Shown here: positions 49,173-59,921 of the stretch, in pieces
Layout: every line of letters begins with the position of its first letter
Numbering within the stretch: the first letter of the stretch is position 1
Assembly: GCF_004348545.1 (NCBI RefSeq)
Contig: NZ_SMKL01000017.1
Span: 32,771-96,770 of the forward strand
Direction: 5' to 3'
DNA length: 64,000 bases
Source of the DNA: Jiangella ureilytica
GTDB taxonomy: Bacteria; Actinomycetota; Actinomycetes; Jiangellales; Jiangellaceae
Program-made: the position numbers and the translations under genes
The notes under the pieces: generated by a model
Told to the model about the DNA's origin: nothing
Databases searched by the model: none
The model's input: only the letters and a program-made list of their open reading frames with translations

Positions 49173-50782
49173 CACGGCTCGAGCCACCGCCGCCACTTCA
49201 CCCTCCGCACCTGCGGCCAGGCCTCGGCGAACGCGGCCCGTGCGGCGTGCACGCGGGCCCGCTCGTTCGAGGCCAGGACGCCGAGCGCGAACGCGACGTC
49301 GGCGGACGCGTGCTCGGAGTTGGCCAGCTCGCGGGCCTTCGCGGCGGCCATGGCGGCGTCCTGGTGCTCGCCGAGGATCTCGGTGACCTTCTCGATCTGC
49401 CGGGCGAACGCCTTGGCGTCGCCGCCGAGGGTGGGGACGACGGCCTCCGCGGCGTAGCGGGTGCGCTTCGCCGCCAGCCGCGCGTCGTGCCACTCGTCGT
49501 CGGCATCGGCGTCGGTGAGGCCCTCGGCGGCCCGGTCGAGCCTGGTCCAGGCCTTCTCGACCAGCGGCGGCAGCACGTCGCGGGCCGGGCGTTCGGCGTC
49601 GGGCCCGACCAGCGGCCGGGCGACCGCGCGGACCAGGTGGTCGTGCAGGGCGAAGTAGCGGTCGTCGTCGAGCAGCTCGGCCACCCGAGCGCGGGCGTCG
49701 GCGACCGTGCCGCCCAGGACCTCGGCGAGCAGCTGCTTCACCTCGGCGGCGGGGAGGTCGGACGGGAGGTCGGCGCAGTGCCGGTCGAGCCGCTCGCGCA
49801 GCACGTCACCCTCGCGCAGCTCGCCGAGGCTGCCGGCGAACCAGGCCAGCTCGGTGCGCAGCTGTTCGGCCCACGGCTTGTCGAGCAGCGGCCGGAACGT
49901 GCGCAGACCGCTGCGCAGCCGCCGGGCGGCCACCCGGAGCTGGTGCACCGCCTCGGGGTCGGCGGGCTCGCGGCGGAACGCGATGTCGGCCGCACGCAGC
50001 GCCCGCACGTGCGTCGACAGGTAGGCGACCAGCGTGTCGCGGGCCGGGTCCTTCGCCTTGGGCACCGGGAAGACGGGCACCTCGGGCGGTGCCGCGGCAT
50101 TGGGCCCGAGCGCGCGGACCGCCTTCGCGACGAACTCGCCTCCGACGGCGCCGGCGTCGCCCAGTGCCGCGGCCACCGTCGCGATGAGCGGACCGCCGCG
50201 CAGCTCTTCCAGCTCGATCTCGCGGAACCGCGCGGCGATCGTGCCGTCGGAGCCGACCACGTGGACGGTGTCGTCGACCAGTTCGCCGACGTCGCCGTCG
50301 CCGTCGCGGATGACCTGACGGGCCCGGGTGGTGCGCAGCGTGGAGACCAGGACGAGCGGCTCGGTGCGGGTGATGACGCGGACGAGGACGGCCAGCGCGG
50401 CCGGCGGCGTGCGCGGGCCCGCGGCCGGCCGGCCGTCGCCTTCGGCGCCGGGCTCGAGCGGCAGCCGGATCTCGTCGCGGACGCCGACGCCGCCGGCCGG
50501 CAGCTTGAGGTGCCAGCCCTCGTCGCCGCCCGCACGTCCGAGGTTCGTTTCTCCGCCGAGGGTGCGGGTGACTCTGCGCCGCAGCGTGATGCCCTCGCGG
50601 GCGAGCCGGAGGTCGGGGGTGTCGTAGTAGGCCGACTCGAGCTCGACGACGCCGAGGTCGTCGACCGCGGAGACGCCGGCGAGGGTGGAGAGGTCGGGGA
50701 TGCGGAAAAGCCCGTGGACGCGGAACTTCTGCTCGACCTCACGCGCGGTGTGTGGTCGGGCGGCCTGCTCCGCACGGCTCAC
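49172..50782 (-). CDS. CYTH-CHAD domain protein
   Basis: 536 residues from GTG 50782, overlapping the PPK1 stop as GTGA. The CYTH triphosphate-tunnel domain (about 10-210) opens with the ExExK motif EVEQK (15-19) and shows [26 protein letters not shown] and FREIELEEL. The CHAD domain (about 250-530) is a His/Arg-rich helical bundle ([41 protein letters not shown]) that binds polyphosphate. Its position between ppk1 and mutT1 supports a role in polyphosphate or triphosphate metabolism. Confidence 0.93.
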   Translation of the reverse strand: MSRAEQAARPHTAREVEQKFRVHGLFRIPDLSTLAGVSAVDDLGVVELESAYYDTPDLRLAREGITLRRRVTRTLGGETNLGRAGGDEGWHLKLPAGGVGVRDEIRLPLEPGAEGDGRPAAGPRTPPAALAVLVRVITRTEPLVLVSTLRTTRARQVIRDGDGDVGELVDDTVHVVGSDGTIAARFREIELEELRGGPLIATVAAALGDAGAVGGEFVAKAVRALGPNAAAPPEVPVFPVPKAKDPARDTLVAYLSTHVRALRAADIAFRREPADPEAVHQLRVAARRLRSGLRTFRPLLDKPWAEQLRTELAWFAGSLGELREGDVLRERLDRHCADLPSDLPAAEVKQLLAEVLGGTVADARARVAELLDDDRYFALHDHLVRAVARPLVGPDAERPARDVLPPLVEKAWTRLDRAAEGLTDADADDEWHDARLAAKRTRYAAEAVVPTLGGDAKAFARQIEKVTEILGEHQDAAMAAAKARELANSEHASADVAFALGVLASNERARVHAARAAFAEAWPQVRRVKWRRWLEP

Positions 50783-52857
50783 GTGGTGGACCTCCGGCGC
50801 TGTTTGCGTTCGATGAGCACCTGCTGCATGTCCGCCAGCGGCTCGCCGTCGGGGCCGAGGTGCACGCGGTCCCAGGTGCCGTCGGGCCGCAGGTGCCACG
50901 AGGCGGTTCCGGAGTCGAAGGCGAGGTCGTACAGGCCGTCGATCTCGTGCAGGTGCTCGGCCCGGCGCAGCTTCACCAGTGCCTCGACCCGGCGGTCGAG
51001 GTTGCGGTGCATGAGGTCGCCGGAGCCGATCCAGTGCTCGGCGTCGCCGCCGTTCTCGAACGAGTAGATGCGGGAGTGCTCGAGGAAGCGGCCGAGGACG
51101 CTGCGCACGCGGATGTTCTCGGACAGCCCCTCGACGCCTGCGCGGATGCTGCAGATGCCGCGCACCCAGATGTCGACCGGCACGCCGGCGGCCGACGCCT
51201 CGTACAGCGAGTCGATGATGGCCTCGTCGACGAAGCTGTTGGCCTTGAACCGGATGCGTGCCGGGCGGCCGGCCCGGTGGTGCTCGATCTCGCGGTCGAT
51301 GCGCTCGATGATGCCGGTGCGCAGCGAGTGGGGCGCCACGAGCAGCCGCTGGTAGTCGGACTCGAGCGAGTACCCGGACAGTGTGTTGAACAGGTGGTTG
51401 AGGTCTTCGGCCACCTCGGGGTCGGCCGTCAGCAGGCCCATGTCCTCGTAGATGCGCGCCGTGCGCGGATGGTAGTTGCCGGTGCCGATGTGGCTGTAGC
51501 GGCGGATGCCGCCGCCGGCCTCGTCGCGTACGACCAGGCAGAGCTTGCAGTGCGTCTTGAGCCCGACCAGGCCGTAGACGACGTGCACACCGGCCTGCTC
51601 GAGCTTGCGCGCCCAGCTGATGTTGGCCTGCTCGTCGAACCGGGCCTTGATCTCGACGACGGCGAGCACCTGCTTGCCGGCCTCGGCGGCGTCGATGAGC
51701 GCGTCGACGATGGGGGAGTCGCCGCTGGTGCGGTAGAGCGTCTGTTTGATGCCCAGCACCCGGGGGTCGGCCGCGGCCTGCTCGACGAAGCGCTGCACGC
51801 TGGTCGAGAAGGAGTCGTAAGGGTGGTGCACCAGCACGTCGGCCTTCGAGATGGCGGCGAACATGTCGGCCGGCGACGCGGACTCGACGTCGCGCAGGTC
51901 GCGGTGCGTGGCCGGGAGGAACGGCCGGTACCGCAGCTCGGCCCGGTCGAGGTCGGCGATGGCGGTGAGCCCGGTGAGGTCGAGCGGCCCGGGCAGCGAG
52001 AACGTCTCGCCGTCGCTGACACCCAGCTCGCGCTGGAGCAGGTCGAGCACGTGCGGGTCGACGGTCTCCTCGACCTCGAGCCGGACCGCCGGGCCGAAGC
52101 GCCGCCGCATGAGCTCGCGCTCCATGGCGGTCAGCAGGTTCTCGGCGTCGTCCTCCTCGACCTCGACGTCCTCGTTGCGGGTGACCCGGAACATGTGGTG
52201 CTGCAGGACGTCCATGCCGGGGAACAGCTGCGCCAGGTGGGCGGCGATGACGTCCTCGAGCGGGACGAAACGCTGCTCGGCGACCGGCAGGAAGCGGGGG
52301 AAGTTGGGCGGGACCTTGACCCGGGCGAAGTGCTCGGTCCCGTTGCGCGGGTTGCGGACGACGACGGCGAGGTTCAGCGACAGCCCGGAGATGTACGGGA
52401 ACGGGTGCGCGGGGTCGACGGCCAGCGGCGTCAGCACCGGGAAGATCCGCTCGCTGAACAGCCGCCGCAGCCGGGCGTGCTCGGCGTCGTCGAGGTCGTC
52501 CCAGCGGGCGATGTCGATGCCCTCTTTGACCAGCGCCGGCAGCACGTCGCTGCGGAAGCACTTGGTCTGCCGGGCCATGAGCTCGCGGGTGCGATCGAGG
52601 GTGCGTTCGTGCACCTCGCGCGGCATCATGCCGCTGACCGAGGGGAACGCGACGCCGGCCGCCATGCGCCGCTTCAGGCCGGCGACGCGGATCATGTAGA
52701 ACTCGTCGAGATTGCTGGAGAAGATGGCCAGGAACCGGGCCCGTTCCAGCAGCGGGATGTCGGGATCCTCGGCGAGCTCGAGCACCCGGGTGTTGAAGGC
52801 GAGCCACGACAACTCACGGTCGAGGTAGCGCTCTTCCGGCTTCGTCGACTCGGCCAT
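50779..52857 (-). CDS. ppk1: Polyphosphate kinase 1
   Basis: 692 residues from ATG 52857. Family motifs: [98 protein letters not shown] with the autophosphorylated His, and the C-terminal [12 protein letters not shown]. It makes polyphosphate from ATP. A single GTTCAC unit on the minus strand (52880-52885) may be part of a weak PHO site. It is the first gene of a three-gene coupled unit. Confidence 0.97.
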   Translation of the reverse strand: MAESTKPEERYLDRELSWLAFNTRVLELAEDPDIPLLERARFLAIFSSNLDEFYMIRVAGLKRRMAAGVAFPSVSGMMPREVHERTLDRTRELMARQTKCFRSDVLPALVKEGIDIARWDDLDDAEHARLRRLFSERIFPVLTPLAVDPAHPFPYISGLSLNLAVVVRNPRNGTEHFARVKVPPNFPRFLPVAEQRFVPLEDVIAAHLAQLFPGMDVLQHHMFRVTRNEDVEVEEDDAENLLTAMERELMRRRFGPAVRLEVEETVDPHVLDLLQRELGVSDGETFSLPGPLDLTGLTAIADLDRAELRYRPFLPATHRDLRDVESASPADMFAAISKADVLVHHPYDSFSTSVQRFVEQAAADPRVLGIKQTLYRTSGDSPIVDALIDAAEAGKQVLAVVEIKARFDEQANISWARKLEQAGVHVVYGLVGLKTHCKLCLVVRDEAGGGIRRYSHIGTGNYHPRTARIYEDMGLLTADPEVAEDLNHLFNTLSGYSLESDYQRLLVAPHSLRTGIIERIDREIEHHRAGRPARIRFKANSFVDEAIIDSLYEASAAGVPVDIWVRGICSIRAGVEGLSENIRVRSVLGRFLEHSRIYSFENGGDAEHWIGSGDLMHRNLDRRVEALVKLRRAEHLHEIDGLYDLAFDSGTASWHLRPDGTWDRVHLGPDGEPLADMQQVLIERKQRRRSTT

Positions 52858-52907
52858 GGCTCAATGCTGTCACGCGCGAGTGAACACTGGGTAGCTCGGG
52901 AGGGGCC

Positions 52908-53552
52908 TCATGACTCGAGATAGGCGAGGACCGCCCGGACCCGGCGGTGCCCCGCGTCGCCCTGGGCCAGCCCGAGCTTGGCGAAGATGCTGCGGATGTG
53001 CTTGCTGACCGCGGTCTCGGTGACCACCAGCCGCCCGGCGATGTCGAGGTTGGCCAGCCCCTCGGCCATGAGCGCCAGCACCTCGCGCTCGCGCGGCGTG
53101 AGGGTGCGGATGGGGTCGTCGGCCCGGCGGCGCACCATGAGCTGCGACACCACCTCGGGGTCCATGACGGTGCCCCCGCCGACCACGCGATGCAGCGCGT
53201 CGAGGAACTCGCCGACCTTGCCGACCCGCTCCTTGAGCAGGTAGCCGACGCCGTCGGCGCCGCTCGCCAGCAGCTCGGTGGCGTAGCTGTCCTCGACGTA
53301 GGCCGACAGGACGAGGACGGGCAGGCCGGGCCGGTCGCGCCGGGCGGCGGCCGCGGCGGCGATGCCCTCGTCGGTGAAGCCGGGCGGCAGGCGGACGTCG
53401 ACGACGGCGGCGTCGGGCGCCTCGGCGGCCACGGCGGCGAGGAAGTCGTCGGCGTTGTCGACGGCGGCGGCCACCTCGATGCCCTCGTTCGCCAGCAGCA
53501 GCACCAGGCCCTCGCGGAGCAGGGTGTCGTCCTCGGCGATCACGACGCGCAC
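52908..53552 (-). CDS. NarL/LuxR-type response regulator
   Basis: 214 residues from GTG 53552, overlapping the sensor kinase by 13 bases. Receiver domain: VVIAEDDTLLREGLVLLL, the phosphorylated Asp in AAVVDVRLPPG, VLVLSAYVEDSYA, LLKERVGKVGEFLDAL. LuxR helix-turn-helix at the C-terminus: TPREREVLALMAEGLANLDIAGRLVVTETAVSKHIRSIFAKLGL. It pairs with the kinase upstream; the divergent MacB-like exporter is the likely target. Confidence 0.94.
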   Translation of the reverse strand: MRVVIAEDDTLLREGLVLLLANEGIEVAAAVDNADDFLAAVAAEAPDAAVVDVRLPPGFTDEGIAAAAAARRDRPGLPVLVLSAYVEDSYATELLASGADGVGYLLKERVGKVGEFLDALHRVVGGGTVMDPEVVSQLMVRRRADDPIRTLTPREREVLALMAEGLANLDIAGRLVVTETAVSKHIRSIFAKLGLAQGDAGHRRVRAVLAYLES

Positions 53553-54799
53553 GGGATCACCGCCCGCACCAGCGTCGGCCCGCCGTGCGGGCTGGTGACC
53601 TCGGTGTGGCCGTCGAACGCGGCGACGCGGCGGCGGATGCCGGCGAGGCCGCTGCCGCCGGACTCGTCGGCGCCACCGTGGCCGTCGTCGCGGACCTCGA
53701 TCACCAGCGCCTCCTCCTCGTCCGGGCCGGCCGGGGGCCGCACCGTCGCGGTGACCTCGGCGTGCTCGGCGCCGCTGTGCTTGGCGGTGTTGGTCAGGGC
53801 CTCGGCGACCACGAAGTACGCCGTGGCCTCGAGCGCGGCGGGCAGCCGGCGCAGGCCGTCGACGCGCAGCGTGCACGGGACCGCGCAGCGCGCGGCGAGG
53901 GCGGCCAGTGCGCCGTCGAGCCCGCGTTCGGCCAGCACGGGCGGATAGATGCTGCGCACGACCTCGCGCAGCTCGCCCAGGGCGTCGGCGGCCTGGTCCT
54001 GGGCGCGCAGCAGCAGCGGCAGCGCCGAGGCGGGGTCGCGGCGCAGCGCCCGCTCGGCGATGCCGAGGTGCATGATCACGCCGACCAGCCGGTTCTGGGT
54101 GCCGTCGTGCAGGTCGCGCTCGATGCGCCGCAGCTCCGCGCCGTGCGCCTCGAGGGCGGCGGCCCGGGTGGCGGTCAGCTCGGTGACCCGCTCGCTGAGC
54201 CGGGCGTCGCGGGTGGGCAGCAGCAGCGCGCGGGCGCCCCATGCCTGCCACGTGGCCAGCAGCGGCACCAGAACCAGCGTCAGCACCAGCCAGCCGAGGC
54301 CGAGGGGCAGCATGCCCAGCGCCCCGAGCCACGACGTCACCGGGTAGGGCGACTGGACCGGGTCGTCGCTCGGCATCGCCGACCAGTACAGCGGCACCAC
54401 GGCGGCGTTGAGGACGCTGAGCGGCAGCAGCAGCGCCCCGATGCCGACGACCAGCCCGGTGAGGCCGTGGATCAGGAGCCACCCGAGGTCGCGCCGGGTG
54501 GCGGCTTCGGCCAGCAGGGCGCGGGTGGAGACGGGCCCGGGCTCGTCGGGCGGCGGGTACGGGGCGGGGACCGGGCGGCCGGTGAACGCCGTGACCCGGC
54601 GGCGCTCGCCGCCGGCCCACCGGCGCACCGCCCGCACCGTCGACGGGATGGCCAGCCAGCCGATCCCGATCAGGGTGAACGCGGCCACCAGCAGCACCCG
54701 GATCAGCAGGACCAGCGCCACCGCCGAGCTGACGAGCCCGCGCAGCAGGTACGGCAGCGCCCGTCGCGTCGCCGCGACCGCCACCCGCACCCTGCCCAT
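53540..54799 (-). CDS. NarL-type sensor histidine kinase
   Basis: 419 residues from ATG 54799. About six hydrophobic segments in the first half (SSAVALVLLIRVLLVAAFTLIGIGWLAI, LLIHGLTGLVVGIGALLLPLSVL, LPLGLGWLVLTLVLVPLLA). HisKA_3 phosphoacceptor in RIERDLHDGTQNRLVGVIMHLG, and an ATPase with ALTNTAKHSGAEHAEVTATV, VRDDGHGGADESGGSGLAGIRRRV. No periplasmic sensor domain is evident, so it likely senses in the membrane, like cell-wall stress kinases of exporter systems. Confidence 0.93.
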   Translation of the reverse strand: MGRVRVAVAATRRALPYLLRGLVSSAVALVLLIRVLLVAAFTLIGIGWLAIPSTVRAVRRWAGGERRRVTAFTGRPVPAPYPPPDEPGPVSTRALLAEAATRRDLGWLLIHGLTGLVVGIGALLLPLSVLNAAVVPLYWSAMPSDDPVQSPYPVTSWLGALGMLPLGLGWLVLTLVLVPLLATWQAWGARALLLPTRDARLSERVTELTATRAAALEAHGAELRRIERDLHDGTQNRLVGVIMHLGIAERALRRDPASALPLLLRAQDQAADALGELREVVRSIYPPVLAERGLDGALAALAARCAVPCTLRVDGLRRLPAALEATAYFVVAEALTNTAKHSGAEHAEVTATVRPPAGPDEEEALVIEVRDDGHGGADESGGSGLAGIRRRVAAFDGHTEVTSPHGGPTLVRAVIPCAS

Positions 54800-54931
54800 G
54801 TCCTCAGCATGCCCGACCGACCCCCCGCGAGTCGGTATACCCAGCACCACCATCGATCGGGGCGTCAGCCGGATCGTCACCGCCGCGTCCGCTCCATAGC
54901 GTCGTGACCAGGTCCTACAAGGAGGAACGAC

Positions 54932-55672
54932 GTGCACACCATGACGGCACCGGCGGTCCGGCTCGACGCCGTGACCAAGATCTACGGGAGCGGCGACAAC
55001 CGGGTGACGGCGCTGCGCGAGGTCGGCGCCGACCTCGCCACCGGCACCTTCACCGCGATCATGGGCCCGTCCGGGTCCGGTAAGAGCACCTTCCTGCAGT
55101 GCGCCGCCGGGCTGGACCGGCCGACGTCGGGCTCGGTCCGGCTGGGCGACACCGAACTGTCGACGCTGTCGGACAACGAGCTGACCGTGGTCCGCCGCGA
55201 CCGCATCGGCTTCGTCTTCCAGGCCTACAACCTGCTGTCCTCGCTGAGCGTCGAGGACAACGTGTCGCTGCCGCTGCGGCTGGCCGGACGCAGGATCGAC
55301 CCCGACTGGATCGCCCGGGTGGCCGGGTCGGTCGGGCTGGGCGAGCACCTGCAGCGGCGTCCGGCCCAGCTCTCCGGCGGCCAGCAGCAGCGGGTGGCCA
55401 TCGCCCGGGCGCTGGTCACCGAGCCGGACGCCGTCTTCGCCGACGAGCCCACGGGGGCGCTCGACACGCGCACCGGCCGGCAGGTGCTGGAGCTGCTGCG
55501 CCGCGTCGTCGACGAGAGCGGCCAGACGGTGGTCATGGTGACGCACGACCCGGTCGCGGCGTCCTTCGCCGACCGGGTGCTGTTCCTCGCCGACGGCCGG
55601 ATCACCGGCGTCGTGGACGCGCCGACGGCCGAGCTGGTCGCCGAGCGCATGACGAAGCTCGGGGCGTGGTGA
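54932..55672 (+). CDS. MacB-like ABC transporter ATPase
   Basis: 246 residues from GTG 54932, with AAGGAGGAA upstream; ATG 54941 is alternative. Walker A GPSGSGKSTF, signature [15 protein letters not shown], Walker B DAVFADEPTGALD, H-loop VTHDPVAASFADRV. It is coupled to a FtsX-type permease. Such exporters or mechanotransmission pairs next to NarL-type two-component systems usually protect against antimicrobial peptides. Confidence 0.95.
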   Translation: MHTMTAPAVRLDAVTKIYGSGDNRVTALREVGADLATGTFTAIMGPSGSGKSTFLQCAAGLDRPTSGSVRLGDTELSTLSDNELTVVRRDRIGFVFQAYNLLSSLSVEDNVSLPLRLAGRRIDPDWIARVAGSVGLGEHLQRRPAQLSGGQQQRVAIARALVTEPDAVFADEPTGALDTRTGRQVLELLRRVVDESGQTVVMVTHDPVAASFADRVLFLADGRITGVVDAPTAELVAERMTKLGAW

Positions 55673-55674
55673 GG

Positions 55675-58215
55675 ATGCGCGACATCGCCCGCAAGACCAT
55701 CAAGGGGCGCAAGGCCGGGTTCGCCGGCGCGTTCCTCGCCGTGCTGCTCGCGTCGGTGCTGGTGACGGCGCTGGGCGTGTTGGTGGAGTCCGGTGTGCGG
55801 GGCGGCCTGCCGCCCCAGCGCTACGACGGCGCCGACGTCGTCGTGGGCGGCGTGCAGGCGCTGCCGGTCGTCGAGGACACCGATCTCCCGCTGTCCGAAC
55901 GGGTCCGGCTGCCGGCCGGCGTGGTCGACGCCGTCGCCGCCGTGCCGGGCGTGGCCGAGGCGGCCGGCGACGTCGCCGTCCCGGTGAGCGTCGTGGCCGG
56001 CGGCGCGGTGGCCGACACGCCGCGGCCGGTGACCGGGCACGGCTGGTCGTCGGCGGTGCTCACGCCGTTCGAGGTCGACGGCGACGGCGCCGGCCCGGAG
56101 CGCGACGACGAGGTGGCGCTCGAGGACGATCTCGCGTCGTCGCTGGGCGCCGGGGTCGGCGACCGCGTCGAGCTGGCCGTCGGCGGGGTCGCGTCCGAGT
56201 ACACGGTGACCGGCGTGGTGACCCGGCCCGGCGGCGCCGACGCGCGCGAGTCGGCGGTGTTCCTCACCGACGAGCGGGCCGGCGAGCTGGCCGGCGCGGA
56301 AGGGCGGTGGGACGCCGTCGGCGTGGTCGCGGCCGACGGGGTGGCCACGGACGACCTGGCCGGCCGGATCGCCGACGCCGTGCCCGGCGTGCGCACCTAC
56401 ACCGGAGACGCCCGGGGCCACGTGGAGTTCTTCGACATCGGGCGGGCCCGCAGCGAACTGACGTTCCTGGCGCTGTCACTGGCCGGCACCACGGTGCTGA
56501 TCGCGATGTTCGTCGTGGCGAGCACGCTGGCGCTGTCGATCCAGCAGCGACGGCGCGAGTTCGCGCTGCTGCGGGCGGTCGGCGCGAAGCGCGGGCAGGT
56601 CCGGCGGCTGGTCGGCGCCGAGGTCATGCTGCTCGCCGGCACGGCCGCGGTGCTCGGCGCGGTGCCCGGGTACCTGGTGGCGGTCCTGCTGGGCAGGGGA
56701 TTCGCCGGCTCCGGGCTGTTGCCGGCCGACTTCCGGCTCGCGATGAGCCCGCTGCCGGGGCTTGCCGCCATCGTGCTGTGCCTGGTGACGGCGCGGCTGG
56801 CGGGGTGGGTGGCGGCCCGGCGACCGGCGCGGTTGAACCCCGTCGAGGCGCTGGGGGAGAGCGCGGTCGAGGAGCCGCGGCTGGGCACCGGGCGGGTCAT
56901 CGCCGGCGTGGTGCTGATCCTGCTGGGGCTGGCGGCGTCGGGCATCCCGATGCTGGTGCCCGGCACGGTGGCCGTGGCCGGTGCGGCGGGCGGGGCGCTC
57001 CTGCTGGCCATCGGCGTGGCGCTGCTGGGGCCGCGGGTGCTGGGCGCGGCGGCCGGGCTGCTGGCCGCCCCGGTGCGGCGGCTGTCGCCCGTGCACGGGT
57101 ATCTGGCGACGGCGAACATGCGGGCCAACTCGCGCCGGCTGGCGGCGGCCGTCACGCCGATCGTGCTGGCGGTCGCGGTCGTCTCCGTCCAGCTGTTCAG
57201 TCAGAGCACGCTGGCGGCCGCGGCCGGCCGGCAGACCGTCGACGGCGTCGTGGCCGGCCATGTGGTCACCGGGAGCGACGGCGGCGTCGGCGCGGCGGTC
57301 ACGGACGAGCTGCGGCGCGAGCTGGGCGACGACGCCACGGTGACGCCGGTCGTGCACAGCCAGGTCGTCGTCCGGTACACCGAGCTGGGCGACCCGGCCC
57401 AGGAGACGTTCGCCGCGCAGGGGCTGGACCCCGCCGGGCTCGAGCGCACGCTCGACCTCGAGGTCCGCGACGGCGACCTCGGCGACCTGCGCGACGGCAC
57501 CGTGGCGTTGAGCCGCAACGCCTCGGCCACGTTCGGCGCCTCGGTCGGCGAGACCGTCGAGATCGTGCTGGGCGACGGCACCGCCATCGAGCCGACCGTG
57601 GTCGCGGTCTACGGTCGTGGCCTGGGCTTCGGCGACCTGACGCTGCCGCACGACCAGCTGGCGGCGCACACGACCACCGGGCAGGACAGCTGGGTGCTGA
57701 TCGGCGGCGCCGATGCCGAGGCCACCGGCGACACCCTCGCCCGGGTGGCCGCCGCCTACCCGGGCCTGGTCGCCGGCACCGGCGCCGGCCTGTCCGCGGC
57801 CGGCTCGGCCGAGCGGTCGGCGGAGTCGTCCACCAGTCTGGTCGCGCTGCTCGCACTGCTCGCCTACCTGGCGGTGTCGGTCGTGAACACGCTGGTCATG
57901 GCCACGTCGGAGCGGACCCGTGAGTTCGCCCTGCTGCGGCTGGCCGGGGCGGGGCGGCGGCACGTGCTGGCGATGATGCGGGTCGAGGCGGCCGTGATCG
58001 TCGCGGTGTCGGTCGTGGTCGGCCTGCTGGTCGCGCTGCCGCCGCTGGTGGGGGTCAGCGTGGGCCTGACGGAGTCGTTCCTGCCGTCGATCTCGGCGGC
58101 CGGGTTCCTCGGCATCGTGCTGACGACAGCGCTGCTGGGCTTCCTCGCCATCGGTGTCCCGGCCCGCGCCGCGCTCCGGTTGCGCCCCGTCGACGCGATC
58201 GGGCTGCGCGAGTGA
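55675..58215 (+). CDS. FtsX-type ABC permease (MacB-like, large)
   Basis: 846 residues from ATG 55675; GTG 55669 would overlap the ATPase stop as GTGA. Two FtsX membrane blocks are visible: N-terminal segment GAFLAVLLASVLVTALGVLV, a central four-segment half (FLALSLAGTTVLIAMFVVAST, LPGLAAIVLCLVTARLAGW, VIAGVVLILLGLAASG, AVAGAAGGALLLAIGVALLG) and a C-terminal half (LVALLALLAYLAVSVVNTLVM, VIVAVSVVVGLLVALPPL, AGFLGIVLTTALLGFLAIG). Large outside domains lie between. It works with the preceding ATPase. Confidence 0.94.
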   Translation: MRDIARKTIKGRKAGFAGAFLAVLLASVLVTALGVLVESGVRGGLPPQRYDGADVVVGGVQALPVVEDTDLPLSERVRLPAGVVDAVAAVPGVAEAAGDVAVPVSVVAGGAVADTPRPVTGHGWSSAVLTPFEVDGDGAGPERDDEVALEDDLASSLGAGVGDRVELAVGGVASEYTVTGVVTRPGGADARESAVFLTDERAGELAGAEGRWDAVGVVAADGVATDDLAGRIADAVPGVRTYTGDARGHVEFFDIGRARSELTFLALSLAGTTVLIAMFVVASTLALSIQQRRREFALLRAVGAKRGQVRRLVGAEVMLLAGTAAVLGAVPGYLVAVLLGRGFAGSGLLPADFRLAMSPLPGLAAIVLCLVTARLAGWVAARRPARLNPVEALGESAVEEPRLGTGRVIAGVVLILLGLAASGIPMLVPGTVAVAGAAGGALLLAIGVALLGPRVLGAAAGLLAAPVRRLSPVHGYLATANMRANSRRLAAAVTPIVLAVAVVSVQLFSQSTLAAAAGRQTVDGVVAGHVVTGSDGGVGAAVTDELRRELGDDATVTPVVHSQVVVRYTELGDPAQETFAAQGLDPAGLERTLDLEVRDGDLGDLRDGTVALSRNASATFGASVGETVEIVLGDGTAIEPTVVAVYGRGLGFGDLTLPHDQLAAHTTTGQDSWVLIGGADAEATGDTLARVAAAYPGLVAGTGAGLSAAGSAERSAESSTSLVALLALLAYLAVSVVNTLVMATSERTREFALLRLAGAGRRHVLAMMRVEAAVIVAVSVVVGLLVALPPLVGVSVGLTESFLPSISAAGFLGIVLTTALLGFLAIGVPARAALRLRPVDAIGLRE

Positions 58216-58220
58216 CGCGC

Positions 58221-59123
58221 TCAGGCGTCGCGGCGGTAGGCGACGTCGACGGCGTGGCGGGTGAAGCCGGTCCCCTCGTAGAGGCGGACGGCGGCCGCGT
58301 TGTCGCCCTCGACGTAGAGGGTGACGGTGCGGACGCCGGCCACGTCGGCCAGGTACCGCAGCCCGGCCGTGGTGAGCGCGCGGCCCAGTCCGCGGCCGTG
58401 CGCGGACGGCGCGACGCCCAGCACGTACACCTCGCCGATCGCCTCGTCGACTCCGTCGCGGCCCGGGTTGGGGTCGTGCTCGTGCACCTTCGTCCAGTGG
58501 TAGCCGAGCAGCCGGTCGTCGGCGTCGACCGCGAGCAGGAAGCCGGCCGGGTCGAAGCCGGGCTCGCGTTCGGCCGCGGTGATGTCGGCGAGGGTCTGGC
58601 CGCCCTGCTCCGGGTGCCAGCTGAACGCGGCGTTGTTGACCTCGAGCCAGGCGGCCTCGTCGCGGCCCGGCTCGAACGGCCGCAGCCGGACGCCGTCGGG
58701 CCACTGCGGCTCGGGCAGTTCGCCCGGGGCGACGCGCCGGCGCAGCTGCAGCAGCTCGCGAGCGCGGGTGAGGCCGTGCCGCCGGGCCAGCGCGGCGGCG
58801 CCCGGGTGGTCGCCGTGCGACCAGAGCCAGAGCTCGCCGGTGATGAAGTCGAGCAGGTCGTTGAGCAGCGCGCCGCCCAGGCCGCGCCCGCGGTGCTCGG
58901 GGTCGACGACCAGCTCGGCGGCGAGCCGGTCGCCCTGGACGGCCGCGTACGCCGCGCCCGCGAGGCGGTCACCGGCTCGAACGGCCAGCGCCGCCGTCGT
59001 CGACCCGTCGCGGGCGGCCGGGAACAAGTCGTCGGAGAACGGCGCGGCGCCGTCGGCGGCCCGGGCGCGGCCGGCCAGCGCGACCAGCTCGGCGACCTCG
59101 GCGGCCGTGAACGTGGTGGCCAT
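58221..59123 (-). CDS. mshD: Mycothiol synthase
   Basis: 300 residues from ATG 59123. Tandem GNAT domains: the N-terminal acetyl-CoA motif VVDPEHRGRGLGGALLNDLL and the C-terminal VLGVAPSAHGRGLGRALTTAGLRYL. TLYVEGDNAAAVRLYEGTGFT is typical. MshD acetylates Cys-GlcN-Ins to complete mycothiol, the actinobacterial thiol. It overlaps no gene but follows the alpha/beta hydrolase gene by 2 bases, so they are cotranscribed. Confidence 0.95.
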   Translation of the reverse strand: MATTFTAAEVAELVALAGRARAADGAAPFSDDLFPAARDGSTTAALAVRAGDRLAGAAYAAVQGDRLAAELVVDPEHRGRGLGGALLNDLLDFITGELWLWSHGDHPGAAALARRHGLTRARELLQLRRRVAPGELPEPQWPDGVRLRPFEPGRDEAAWLEVNNAAFSWHPEQGGQTLADITAAEREPGFDPAGFLLAVDADDRLLGYHWTKVHEHDPNPGRDGVDEAIGEVYVLGVAPSAHGRGLGRALTTAGLRYLADVAGVRTVTLYVEGDNAAAVRLYEGTGFTRHAVDVAYRRDA

Positions 59124-59125
59124 GC

Positions 59126-59899
59126 TCAGGCGGCGGCCGGCGCGCGGCGGATCGGCGCGACCGTCGGCACCGGGTCCTGGGTCAGGAAGTCGAGCACCAG
59201 CCGGTTGACCAGGCCGGGCTTCTCCTGCGTCAGGAAGTGCGACGTGCCCGGCACGACGGCCAGCTCGGCGTTCGGCATCGCGTCGTACATCTCGACCATG
59301 TGCGCCAGCGTGACGAGGTCGTCGTCGGCGACCATGAGCAGTGTGCGGTGCGAAACCTTCGCCAGCTCGGCGACCGGCAGGTACGGCTCACGCTCGGACA
59401 TCGCGCCGACCTTCTCCGCCACGACGCGGAAGTGCTCGGCGCCGTCGGGCGACACCTCGGCGTAGGCCGGGCCGAGGAACTGCTCGAGCAGGTCGAGGTC
59501 CCACGGCGCGTCGGGCACCGCGTCGCCGTCCTTGCTGAACCCGCCGCTGATGAGGACCATGCGGTTCGCCAGCTCGGGGCGCTGCAGCGCGACCAGCAGC
59601 CACACGAACGCGCCGACGCTGTGCCCCAGCACGTCGGCGGGGCGGCCGACGGCCTGCTCGAGAAACGCGATCATGTCCTCGGCCATGGCCTGGAACGTGA
59701 TGGGGCCATCGACGTCGGCCGTGCGCCCGTGTCCGCGCAGGTCCGGCGTGTAGACGGTGAACCGCTCGGCCAGCGGCCCGAGGTTGGGCTCGAACCAGCG
59801 GGAGTCGACCATGCCGCCGTGCAGCAGGACCAGCGGGCCGCCGTCGCCGTGCTGCTCGTACCAGGTGCGCGCCGGCCCGATCGTGACGTAGTCACCCAT
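59126..59899 (-). CDS. Alpha/beta hydrolase
   Basis: 257 residues from ATG 59899. Oxyanion region LVLLHGGMVDSRWF, nucleophile elbow LGHSVGAFV (GxSxG), and the catalytic His near VVPGTSHFLTQEKP. The acid is probably the Asp in VADDDLVTLAH. Substrate unknown. It precedes mshD by 2 bases. Confidence 0.9.
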   Translation of the reverse strand: MGDYVTIGPARTWYEQHGDGGPLVLLHGGMVDSRWFEPNLGPLAERFTVYTPDLRGHGRTADVDGPITFQAMAEDMIAFLEQAVGRPADVLGHSVGAFVWLLVALQRPELANRMVLISGGFSKDGDAVPDAPWDLDLLEQFLGPAYAEVSPDGAEHFRVVAEKVGAMSEREPYLPVAELAKVSHRTLLMVADDDLVTLAHMVEMYDAMPNAELAVVPGTSHFLTQEKPGLVNRLVLDFLTQDPVPTVAPIRRAPAAA

Positions 59900-59921
59900 G
59901 GGACGACCCTAGCGGCAGGGG

